In this document: positions 32,461 through 39,498 of the stretch, in pieces
Position numbering within the stretch: position 1 is the stretch's first letter
Layout: every line of letters starts with the position of its first letter
Assembly: GCF_027023985.1 (NCBI RefSeq)
Contig: NZ_JALVTW010000012.1
Span: 1 to 40,622, forward strand
DNA from: Persephonella sp.
Lineage (GTDB): Bacteria; Aquificota; Aquificia; Aquificales; Hydrogenothermaceae
Direction of reading: 5' to 3'
Length of the DNA: 40,622 nucleotides
Notes under the pieces: generated by a model
Databases searched by the model: none
What the model saw: the letters and a program-made list of their open reading frames with translations, nothing else
What the model was told of the DNA's origin: nothing
Program-made: the position numbers and the translations under genes

Positions 32461-33663
32461 TTGGCAAATATTGCTATCGGAACCCTTGATTTTCCAAAAG
32501 TATCTGAACAACCAGTAGAAATCGTAGAAAGAAAAGGAACCGGACACCCTGATACTATATGTGATGCCCTTGGTGAAGAGTTATCAATTGCTCTATCAGA
32601 GCTTTACAGAAAAGAATGTGGAGCTATAATGCACCATAACGTTGATAAGGCTCTTCTTATTGGTGGAATTGCTGACCCAAGATTTGGCGGTGGTTCAATA
32701 ATTTCTCCTATTGAGATATATCTTACAGGTAGAGCAATTAATGAAATAAATGGAAAAAGATTACCGGTTGAAGAATTAGCTATAGAAACAGCACATAAAT
32801 GGCTTAAAGAAAATATTCCAAATCTTGATGTTACAAAACATGTGATTATCCACCCAAAACTTAAACCGGGAAGTAAAGACCTTGTTGAACTTTTTGAAAG
32901 ATTTCAGCTTAAAGGTGAAGTTCCTCTGGCAAATGATACATCTTTTGGTGTAGGACATGCACCATTTGATGATATAGAAACAATTGTTTATGAAGTAGAA
33001 AGAGCTTTAAACAGCAAAGAATTCAAAAAAGACAATCCATACCTTGGAGAAGATATTAAGGTAATGGGTGTTAGAAACGGCGATAAAATAAGAATTACAA
33101 TTGCTGCAGCATTTGTTGATAAATATGTAAAAGATGTAAAAGATTACCTTGAGAAAAAAGAGATAGTCTCAAATCACGCATACTCTATTGCCCAAAATCT
33201 AACTGACAGGCATGTGGATATATTTGTAAACACAGCAGACGACCCTGAAAATGAATCAGTTTATATAACCGTAACAGGAACATCTGCTGAGGCCGGAGAT
33301 GATGGACAGATAGGAAGAGGTAACAGGGTAAATGGTCTTATTACTCCATATAGACCTATGAGTCTTGAGGCTGCTGCAGGTAAAAACCCTGTTTCCCATA
33401 TCGGTAAAATCTACAACACAGCAGCAACAGATATGGCTGAGAGAATAGTTTCTGAAATAGAGGAAGTTGAAGAGGTTTATGTATATCTGGTTAGCCAGAT
33501 TGGAAAACCTATCACTGAGCCACAGGTATGTGATGTTAAATTAAGAGTTAACGGAGATATTAGCAAAATAAAAGACAAAGTCAGAAAGATAGCTGAGGAA
33601 GAAATAAATAATCTGCCAAACACATGGCAAAAATTCCTTGAAAGGAAGTTCAGACTCTATTAA
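32461..33663 (+). CDS. S-adenosylmethionine synthetase, archaeal type
   Basis: 400 residues from TTG at 32461, with GGAGG seven bases upstream; the ATG at 32431 lies before that site. The sequence is the archaeal MAT type, not bacterial Met[41 protein letters not shown] and [10 protein letters not shown]. It makes S-adenosylmethionine from ATP and methionine. Archaeal-type MAT is known in Aquificae. It is followed by a hairpin and then coaE on the same strand. The leader shows no SAM riboswitch. Confidence 0.95.
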   Translation: MANIAIGTLDFPKVSEQPVEIVERKGTGHPDTICDALGEELSIALSELYRKECGAIMHHNVDKALLIGGIADPRFGGGSIISPIEIYLTGRAINEINGKRLPVEELAIETAHKWLKENIPNLDVTKHVIIHPKLKPGSKDLVELFERFQLKGEVPLANDTSFGVGHAPFDDIETIVYEVERALNSKEFKKDNPYLGEDIKVMGVRNGDKIRITIAAAFVDKYVKDVKDYLEKKEIVSNHAYSIAQNLTDRHVDIFVNTADDPENESVYITVTGTSAEAGDDGQIGRGNRVNGLITPYRPMSLEAAAGKNPVSHIGKIYNTAATDMAERIVSEIEEVEEVYVYLVSQIGKPITEPQVCDVKLRVNGDISKIKDKVRKIAEEEINNLPNTWQKFLERKFRLY

Positions 33664-33667
33664 TAAC

Positions 33668-33688
33668 AGGGGGAGTTTTTCTCCCCTT
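33668..33688 (+). terminator. Hairpin between the SAM synthetase gene and coaE
   Basis: Stem AGGGGGAG/CTCCCCTT (one G-U pair) with a five-T loop, followed by CTATATAAATC. The T-tract is poor, so it may attenuate rather than stop transcription. The following coaE lacks a Shine-Dalgarno outside this stem. Confidence 0.45.
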
Positions 33689-33699
33689 CTATATAAATC

Positions 33700-34302
33700 A
33701 TGCTGAAAGTAGGACTCACAGGCTCAATCGGAACAGGAAAATCCACCGTTGCATCAATTTTTAAAGAACTGGGAGCTTATGTAATAGATGCAGATGAAGT
33801 TGTCCATAAACTTTTGAAAAGAAAGGATATAAAAGAAAAAATCAGAAAAGAGTTCGGAGATGTTTTTACTCCCGAAGGTGAGATAGATAGAAAAAAACTT
33901 GCCTCAATAGTTTTTAATAATCCAGAAAAAAAGAAAAAGTTAGAGCAGATACTCCATCCTGAAGTTTTCAAAGAGATAGAAAAATTTTTCAAACAAGTTG
34001 AAGAAAAAGACTCTAACGCAGTTGCCATCGCAGATGTTCCTCTCATGATAGAAACAGGCAGCTATAAAAATTATTATCCTGTGATTGTTGTTTATGCTCC
34101 CCCTGAAGTCCAATTGGAGCGACTTATTAAACGGGGGATGGACAAAGAAGATGCCCTTAAAAGAATAAAATCCCAGATGCCTATTGAAGAAAAGATAAAA
34201 TATGCTGATATTGTGATAGACAACACAGGAAGTTTACAGGATTTAAGAAAAAAAGTAGAGGAAGTTTATGAAAAACTTAAAAAGATGGCTGCTGATAATT
34301 AA
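33700..34302 (+). CDS. coaE: Dephospho-CoA kinase
   Basis: 200 residues, normal length. Walker A is G-L-T-G-S-I-G-T-G-K-S-T (5-16); the substrate-binding I-D-A-D-E-V-V-H follows, then A-D-V-P-L-M-I-E-T and R-L-I-K-R-G as the lid region. It phosphorylates dephospho-CoA in the last step of CoA synthesis. No ribosome-binding site stands before the ATG; the bases CTTCTATATAAATC precede it. The start is secure because the P-loop begins at once. Its last 35 bases overlap the next gene, coding in another frame. Confidence 0.95.
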   Translation: MLKVGLTGSIGTGKSTVASIFKELGAYVIDADEVVHKLLKRKDIKEKIRKEFGDVFTPEGEIDRKKLASIVFNNPEKKKKLEQILHPEVFKEIEKFFKQVEEKDSNAVAIADVPLMIETGSYKNYYPVIVVYAPPEVQLERLIKRGMDKEDALKRIKSQMPIEEKIKYADIVIDNTGSLQDLRKKVEEVYEKLKKMAADN

Positions 34303-34546
34303 TTTTTTATTTTTTGCCGGTGCCGTAGCCCAGCCTACAATAAATTCAGATGTCAGGCTGGAAATATTTTCCCAGATAAAGATATATCAGGCCAAGCTAA
34401 AAAATTTGAAAGATATGTATAAACAGACAAAAGATGAAGATGAGAAAAAGCTGATAAAACAGCATATAAAACTAATTCAGGAGAAAATAAAGAAGTTAGA
34501 GGAAAAGCTAAAGCAATATGAAAAAGCTACTTCTATTACTGGTTAG
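34268..34546 (+). CDS. Exported coiled-coil protein
   Basis: 92 residues. A signal peptide, W-L-L-I-I-N-F-L-F-F-A-G-A-V-A, is followed by a helical region with Leu/Ile/Lys heptad-like pattern (L-K-N-L-K-D-M-Y-K-Q-T then I-K-L-I-Q-E-K-I-K-K-L-E-E-K-L). It should be periplasmic. GAGG six bases before the ATG supports this start despite the 35-base overlap with coaE. Its end overlaps the cupredoxin-like gene by 29 bases, so the three genes are read in successive overlapping frames. No function is recognised. Confidence 0.65.
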   Translation: MKNLKRWLLIINFLFFAGAVAQPTINSDVRLEIFSQIKIYQAKLKNLKDMYKQTKDEDEKKLIKQHIKLIQEKIKKLEEKLKQYEKATSITG

Positions 34547-34892
34547 TTTATTTTTTATATTTTCCTGCACAAAAACAGAAGAAAAACCTGATATAGTCAT
34601 TGAAATAAAAGTTTCAAAAGATGGTTATTCCCCTTCTGAAATCACTGTTCCCAGAGGAAAAGTCGTTCTATTCCGTATTACAGCCCTTGATGATGGTATT
34701 CCTGCAGGATACGGCCAGAGCTTTGGTCATTGTTTTTATATCTTGCCTCCTTATGATGTGATGGTAAGGAATATTCGTAAGGGGCAGACGAAAGAAGTAA
34801 AAGTAAAAATGATTTATCCAGGGGATTTCATATTTACCTGTCCTTATTGTTCAGGTGTTTTCCCAACCAATGGCAAACTTCACGTGAAATAA
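34518..34892 (+). CDS. Lipoprotein with cupredoxin-like fold
   Basis: 124 residues with a lipobox I-F-S-C (C17). The mature part has the cupredoxin-like pattern: K-D-G-Y-S-P-S-E-I-T-V-P-R-G-K-V-V, then H71-C72 in F-G-H-C-F-Y-I-L-P-P and C108-P-Y-C111 near the end, closing with G-K-L-H-V. The His and Cys positions recall EfeO-type or nitrous-oxide-like cupredoxins, which bind copper. The CxxC pair and absence of a clear Met ligand make a plain blue-copper site uncertain. The protein would sit on the outside of the inner membrane or in the outer membrane. Confidence 0.75.
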   Translation: MKKLLLLLVSLFFIFSCTKTEEKPDIVIEIKVSKDGYSPSEITVPRGKVVLFRITALDDGIPAGYGQSFGHCFYILPPYDVMVRNIRKGQTKEVKVKMIYPGDFIFTCPYCSGVFPTNGKLHVK

Positions 34893-34954
34893 TATTGCCT
34901 TCTTATCAATAATAGATATATTTTTATTACTTATTGTTTTGAGGGAGGGGACAA

Positions 34955-35668
34955 ATGGGGAAATATATCTTTCTGCTTTTTATATCAATTCAATTTTTGT
35001 TTTTCTCTTGTCAGGATAATTCAAACTCTAAAAGTTCCCAAATTAACGGTAAATTACCAAAACTTGATACCAGCACAAGTTTAAGGGGAAAAGAAGTGGA
35101 TGGTGTTCGTGAAGATGTTCTGAAAGAAATTGAAAGAAAGTTCAAAGAAAAGTATAAAGACAAACCAGGCATTTATAGGGCGTTGATATTATCAGCATGG
35201 GAGTCACAAAGAATATTTGATATTGACCCTACTGATAGAAATCAGGCGAAACATGTTGCCAAATTAATTGAGATAGCTTCGGAGTGTGTTTTTCAATCTT
35301 ATGATGACTATATGATTCCGTATTTGGAGAAAAAATATGGAGTTAAGTTTCCACGAGTTCTTAATGAAGATCATAAAGCTGAACTTGAATATGATAAAGG
35401 GATAGATGAAATATATGATGCTAATCGTTATATAGAATCAATAACATTTAATACATACGAAAGAGCAAAGTTTTACGATAAGTTTAATCAGTCACTATCA
35501 GGAACAGTAAGTTCAGATATAGATGATAGATTAAATAGAGCCGGAATAGGTGCATGTGAATTCATGGAGAGAATCAAAAAAGAATGGGAAAAAACTGGAA
35601 ACATCACAAAAATAGACTTTTATCAACTCCTTGAACAAGTGAAAAAAGAAAGGGAGGGGCAAAAATGA
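34955..35668 (+). CDS. Putative lipoprotein, unknown function
   Basis: 237 residues. The signal peptide ends in F-F-S-C (C19), a lipobox, followed by an Asn/Ser-rich linker. The mature domain is helical with acidic and basic stretches and Y-D-D-Y-M-I-P-Y-L-E-K-K-Y-G; two cysteines, S-E-C-V and G-A-C-E-F, might pair. No family is recognised. AGGGAGGGG precedes the ATG. The last four bases overlap the hydrolase start (ATGA), so the two products are made together, which suggests joint function. Confidence 0.65.
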   Translation: MGKYIFLLFISIQFLFFSCQDNSNSKSSQINGKLPKLDTSTSLRGKEVDGVREDVLKEIERKFKEKYKDKPGIYRALILSAWESQRIFDIDPTDRNQAKHVAKLIEIASECVFQSYDDYMIPYLEKKYGVKFPRVLNEDHKAELEYDKGIDEIYDANRYIESITFNTYERAKFYDKFNQSLSGTVSSDIDDRLNRAGIGACEFMERIKKEWEKTGNITKIDFYQLLEQVKKEREGQK

Positions 35669-37107
35669 GAAAGATAATTTTTCCTATATTTTTTATGCTG
35701 TTTGCCTTGATACCTATAAAAACTTATGCTAATACCTCATATCCATGGTGCACCGATAGAAAAGTTGTGGTTGCTCATGTGAATGGTATGTTAGTACCTT
35801 ATGAAAGTGCATTCGATAATTTACGTGCATTAAGAAACAAAATACTAAGAAAAGAGACAGAGAAACTAAAAGACTTTTTCCTGAAAAACTATTTTTCAGG
35901 ATATGACTTGAAATTGTTGTATAACTATCATCACTCTGTAGTTAGAGACTCAGTAGAAGCTTATATCCAGCTTACACAGGAAGCCGGAATGACCTATGAA
36001 GAAGCCAGAAAAACTTTATTTTTGTGGTATATGATAATATCGGGAGCAGCAACGAATACTTTAAATGGTTCACCTATAGCTAAAACTATTGCAGAACTTA
36101 TTAGAACCTGGATGGCATCAAAACTCGCAGATATATACCAGAGCCAACCTGATTTATTAACCCAAAACTATGAGGAACACAAACAAAAAATTCAAGGATG
36201 GCTAAACAAAGGATATCCAATAATTTTTGTATCACATTCACAGGGAAATTTTTTTGTTAATGCATATAGCGATAAAGGATGGCTAAAACCTACAGATAAC
36301 AGTGCTCCTCCAGCAGTAATAAGAGTAATTCATCTTGCAACACCAGCTACCAAAACAGCTTTAGGAGACAACAGGTCTCCTTATTACACCGCAGTAGAAG
36401 ATAAAGTAATAGCAAAATTCGTCAATTTTGCAGCGAAAAGTGGTTTAGGTATTAATATTTTACAACCTAATGTTCAACTTGGATGTAATGATTGTAGTTC
36501 GGAATTAGGCGATTGGCTTGTTCATAGTTTCACCAAAGTATATTTAAATCAGAATTATCCAGCAGGTAACTCATTTTTACAAATAGTAAAAAGCAACATA
36601 GAAACATTTACTAAAGAAGCTATAAATGAGTGGTATACAAATATTATAGGAGCACCATCAGGAGACCCATTCTACGAATTTAACAAACTGGCTCTAAATG
36701 ACCAGTGTCCTATATGTGGCATAGACCCAAGAGCTATAGGAGGTAGACAGATAGACCCACCACGTTTTGAGAAATTAACCTGCGGTTCTACTATAGGAGC
36801 AGGTGGACATTATCAGGTAACTACACTAATTGTAGATGTCTCAGAACTACCTAAAAATACAACATTACATAGCATATTTGAGCCTTATTATATTCCAGAT
36901 TCAATATGTATAAGCCACCCACCAGGTGTAGAACAGGTAAAAGAGATTAAAATCGGAAGAAATGCAGGAACTCCAAATCTACCTCTAAATTCTTATTTTA
37001 AAGTTAATACTTACAGAGAGATGAACCCATTAACAAGTAAGGTTATAGTAATAATAGTAGGAGAAGACCCTGATACAGCATGGAATTTCTCCTTGTCCTG
37101 TAATTAA
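35665..37107 (+). CDS. Secreted alpha/beta-hydrolase-like (lipase/esterase-like) protein
   Basis: 480 residues with a signal peptide ending near A22 (I-K-T-Y-A). A long helical stretch precedes the nucleophile elbow P-I-I-F-V-S-H-S-Q-G-N (S192), where the G-x-S-x-G box appears as S-H-S-Q-G. D235 or D246 and H287 (W-L-V-H-S-F) are candidate triad partners. Several cysteine pairs (C274/C277, C-P-I-C near 340) suggest disulfides. The C-terminal 120 residues look like a beta-rich domain. Substrate is unknown; a lipase, or an acyl-ester or polysaccharide esterase. It is coupled to the lipoprotein before it and closed by a terminator. Confidence 0.7.
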   Translation: MRKIIFPIFFMLFALIPIKTYANTSYPWCTDRKVVVAHVNGMLVPYESAFDNLRALRNKILRKETEKLKDFFLKNYFSGYDLKLLYNYHHSVVRDSVEAYIQLTQEAGMTYEEARKTLFLWYMIISGAATNTLNGSPIAKTIAELIRTWMASKLADIYQSQPDLLTQNYEEHKQKIQGWLNKGYPIIFVSHSQGNFFVNAYSDKGWLKPTDNSAPPAVIRVIHLATPATKTALGDNRSPYYTAVEDKVIAKFVNFAAKSGLGINILQPNVQLGCNDCSSELGDWLVHSFTKVYLNQNYPAGNSFLQIVKSNIETFTKEAINEWYTNIIGAPSGDPFYEFNKLALNDQCPICGIDPRAIGGRQIDPPRFEKLTCGSTIGAGGHYQVTTLIVDVSELPKNTTLHSIFEPYYIPDSICISHPPGVEQVKEIKIGRNAGTPNLPLNSYFKVNTYREMNPLTSKVIVIIVGEDPDTAWNFSLSCN

Positions 37108-37113
37108 TCTGGG

Positions 37114-37141
37114 AAGCCCTCGGAAGAGGGCTTTCTTTTTT
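37114..37141 (+). terminator. Intrinsic terminator after the hydrolase gene
   Basis: Stem AAGCCCTC/GAGGGCTT with a GGAA loop and a following TCTTTTTT. The T-run reaches into the end of the convergent transporter gene. Confidence 0.88.
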
Positions 37142-38306
37142 AGGATACTAAAATTGAAAAATGCCTTTTTAAAAAATAAAAATAAACAATTAAGCCAATC
37201 AAAGGAAATAGTCCAATAACTCCGGCAGCTACTCTGTAAGAAAAAATTGTTTCACCAAGAATATAGGTTATAACTCCCCATGTTAAAGGAGACAAAACAC
37301 TGGCCATTCTCTCAGAAATTGACATAAAAGCAAATCTTGTTGTGAGTTCTTCCTCTGGAGAAATCCTGATAAGAACAACCCTTAAAGTCGTCCACAATGT
37401 AGAAATCATAATTCCGAACCATGCAGCAGTTATATAAATAAACCAGCTATTAGAAAAATAAAGCATTGCAATTCCCAATATCCAGCCTGAAAAAACAAAA
37501 ATTAAAAATTTCTCAGGTTTAATCTTTTTCATAACATATCCGGAAACAGGAGCAGAAATTACAGCAAAAATAGCAGCAAAAGCAATCGTATAAATAACCT
37601 TATCTTGTGAAAATCCGAAAACCTTTTTTAAGTAAATTGACATAAATACAATCAAACCGTGTGCCGCATCAGTTAAGAGCAAAATAGAAATCAAAAATAT
37701 TAAAAATCCTCTTTCTGTAAAAATACCTTTTAGATGAATTTTCTGAGGCTTATTCCTTTTCGTTTTCAAAAAAATAACTGAAGGCAGAGCAAATGTCGCA
37801 AAAATAATAGCTGTAATTAAAAAACTTTGCTGGGGATTTTCAGATAAAAAATTTGTTATAAGCAGACCTACAATAGCTCCTATATAGCCTATACCCACTC
37901 CAATTCCAGAAACAACACTGATTAAAGAGTTATCAGACACATCAAATAATAAGGAATTATAAAACACAAGACTTTGCTGGTATATCAGATTAAGGAAGAA
38001 AAAAAGAATAAGGGCATTCCATAATGAACCCGTAAAATAAAAAGCCGGCAGCAAGATAATTATCAAGACCACAAAAATTTTAAACAGCTTATCTTTTATA
38101 CCCTTTTCATCTGCTATTTTTCCCAGAAAAATTCCGGCAATTATTGAAACGAATATGGAAATTGCATAGGTAAATGAGTAATGATAAGAACTTCCCCCAA
38201 GGGAAGAAACTATCCATAAAGGAAAGAAGACCGAAATAATATTAGCTGAAAAGATTGTTTCTGCAAAATCAAAAAGAGCCCAGGATAGAACTCTAATCTT
38301 GCTCAA
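37140..38306 (-). CDS. MFS transporter, UMF1/Atg22-like
   Basis: 388 residues taking TTG at 38306 as start, giving M-S-K-I-R-V-L-S-W-A-L-F-D; the frame also has a TTG at 38315. About twelve hydrophobic segments are visible. The opening W-A-L-F-D-F-A-E-T-I-F-S is the UMF1/Atg22-like signature, with G-K-I-A-D-E-K-G as the loop 2-3 motif. Substrate unknown; related proteins export amino acids or sugars. The start lies inside the 3' end of the pseudouridine synthase gene, 14 bases before its stop. Confidence 0.85.
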   Translation of the reverse strand: MSKIRVLSWALFDFAETIFSANIISVFFPLWIVSSLGGSSYHYSFTYAISIFVSIIAGIFLGKIADEKGIKDKLFKIFVVLIIILLPAFYFTGSLWNALILFFFLNLIYQQSLVFYNSLLFDVSDNSLISVVSGIGVGIGYIGAIVGLLITNFLSENPQQSFLITAIIFATFALPSVIFLKTKRNKPQKIHLKGIFTERGFLIFLISILLLTDAAHGLIVFMSIYLKKVFGFSQDKVIYTIAFAAIFAVISAPVSGYVMKKIKPEKFLIFVFSGWILGIAMLYFSNSWFIYITAAWFGIMISTLWTTLRVVLIRISPEEELTTRFAFMSISERMASVLSPLTWGVITYILGETIFSYRVAAGVIGLFPLIGLIVYFYFLKRHFSILVS

Positions 38307-39024
38307 GATTAACAAGCCTTTTTAGATTTTTAATTTCTTCAGGGGTTAGTTCCCTAAATTCTCCTTCTTTTAAGTGGGGGTCAAGTTTCAGATTTCCTAT
38401 TCTAACCCTTTTAAGATACAAAACAGGATGACCGAGGGCTTCCATTATTCTTTTTACTATATGGTATTTACCTTCTTTTACTGTAATGAGTATCTCGGAT
38501 TTTTCAGGGCTTGTAGAAATAACTTTCACCTTGAATGGTTTTGTCTGGTAGTCTTTCAGTTTTATTCCTGATTTTTCATATTTTGAAAAATCAATGTCCG
38601 ATACATCACCTTTAACAACGGCGTAGTATTCCTTTTCAATTTCCCATTTGGGATGGGCAAGCCTGTGCCCAAGCTGGCCATCATCAGTGATTATAAGCAG
38701 ACCTTCAGTGTCTATATCAAGCCTGCCTATAGGAAATAGTCTTTTATAAACAGGAACTTCCTCAAAAAATTCCATTACCGTAGGATAGTCTTTGTCTTCA
38801 GTAGCAGTAATATATCCGGAAGGTTTATTGAACATAAAGTAATAATGCTTTTGATATGTTACCGGTTCTTCATCCACATAGACGATATCTTTTTCAGGAT
38901 TGATATGAGCAGCCGGATTATTGATGATTGTATCGTTAACTCTAACCCGCTTTTGTTTAATTAATTTTTTGACTTCCTTACGACTGCCAAAGCCTAAGTT
39001 TGAAAGAAATTTGTCTAATCTAAT
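38293..39024 (-). CDS. 16S/23S rRNA pseudouridine synthase, RsuA/RluB/E/F family
   Basis: 243 residues starting at ATT 39024: M-R-L-D-K-F-L-S-N-L-G-F-G-S-R-K-E-V. That opening is the S4 RNA-binding domain with which nearly all family members begin. No ATG, GTG or TTG exists between the hup terminator and residue 50 (GTG at 38877), and AAAAGG lies eight bases before the ATT. Starting at the GTG would delete the S4 domain. The catalytic motif is P-I-G-R-L-D-I-D with D103, plus N-K-P-S-G and K-Y-H-I-V-K-R-I. It isomerises a specific rRNA uridine. The rare ATT start suggests IF3-dependent control as in infC. Confidence 0.85.
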   Translation of the reverse strand: MRLDKFLSNLGFGSRKEVKKLIKQKRVRVNDTIINNPAAHINPEKDIVYVDEEPVTYQKHYYFMFNKPSGYITATEDKDYPTVMEFFEEVPVYKRLFPIGRLDIDTEGLLIITDDGQLGHRLAHPKWEIEKEYYAVVKGDVSDIDFSKYEKSGIKLKDYQTKPFKVKVISTSPEKSEILITVKEGKYHIVKRIMEALGHPVLYLKRVRIGNLKLDPHLKEGEFRELTPEEIKNLKRLVNLEQD

Positions 39025-39044
39025 TTTGCTTACCTTTTTAAAAC

Positions 39045-39063
39045 AGGGGGAATAGCTCCCCCT
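39045..39063 (-). terminator. Intrinsic terminator of hup
   Basis: AGGGGGA/TCCCCCT stem with an ATAGC loop; on the minus strand GTTTTAAAAA follows. It lies between hup and the pseudouridine synthase gene. Confidence 0.7.
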
Positions 39064-39076
39064 ATTTATTAAAGTC

Positions 39077-39349
39077 TTACTTTACTCTTTCTTTGAGAGA
39101 CTTAGCTGGGTGGAAAGTAACAACTTTTCTTGCAGGAATTTTAATTACTTCGCCAGTTCTTGGGTTTCTTCCTTTTCTTGCTTTTCTTTCTTTTACATTG
39201 AATACACCAAGTCCTGGAAGAGCAACTCTTTCACCCTTTTCGAGAGCTTCTGTGAGAGCTGCAACGAACGCATTAACACATCTTTCAGCAGCAGCTTTTG
39301 TTGTCCCCGCCTGAGCTGCTACCTTTGCTACTAATTCTGCTTTTGTCAT
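39077..39349 (-). CDS. hup: HU family DNA-binding protein
   Basis: 90 residues, the standard HU/IHF length: [12 protein letters not shown] at the start, [12 protein letters not shown] as the dimer core and the [10 protein letters not shown] arm that binds DNA. HU compacts and bends the chromosome; here it is a single-gene unit with its own promoter and terminator. AAGGAGGG precedes the ATG. The codons are GC-richer than in the neighbours, as expected for a highly expressed gene. Confidence 0.95.
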   Translation of the reverse strand: MTKAELVAKVAAQAGTTKAAAERCVNAFVAALTEALEKGERVALPGLGVFNVKERKARKGRNPRTGEVIKIPARKVVTFHPAKSLKERVK

Positions 39350-39379
39350 ATCTGACCCTCCTTAAAAAAGATTTTTCTT

Positions 39380-39409
39380 CCCCAAAATTTACCTTTAAAT
39401 TTTTCGGGG
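39380..39409 (-). promoter_or_regulatory. Hairpin in the hup leader
   Basis: CCCCGAAAAATTTA pairs with TAAATTTTGGGG, with a two-base A bulge and a four-base AAGG loop. It ends about 17 bases before the Shine-Dalgarno and could influence translation or mRNA stability. Confidence 0.4.
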
Positions 39410-39429
39410 TAAATACTTAACACTTTAAA

Positions 39430-39457
39430 TTTATATTAAGTATTTTCAGGGTGTCAA
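39430..39457 (-). promoter_or_regulatory. Promoter of hup
   Basis: On the minus strand TTGACA (39452-39457), a 16-base spacer and TATAAA (39430-39435), then a leader of about 70 bases with the hairpin at 39380-39409. Confidence 0.75.
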
Positions 39458-39498
39458 GTGTTTTGTTATTTATTTTCAATAATTAGATGCCATTTCGT

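Noticed and set aside
39093-39334. Plus-strand frames opposite hup
   Set aside because: Overlapping shadows of the highly conserved HU gene with no start signals.
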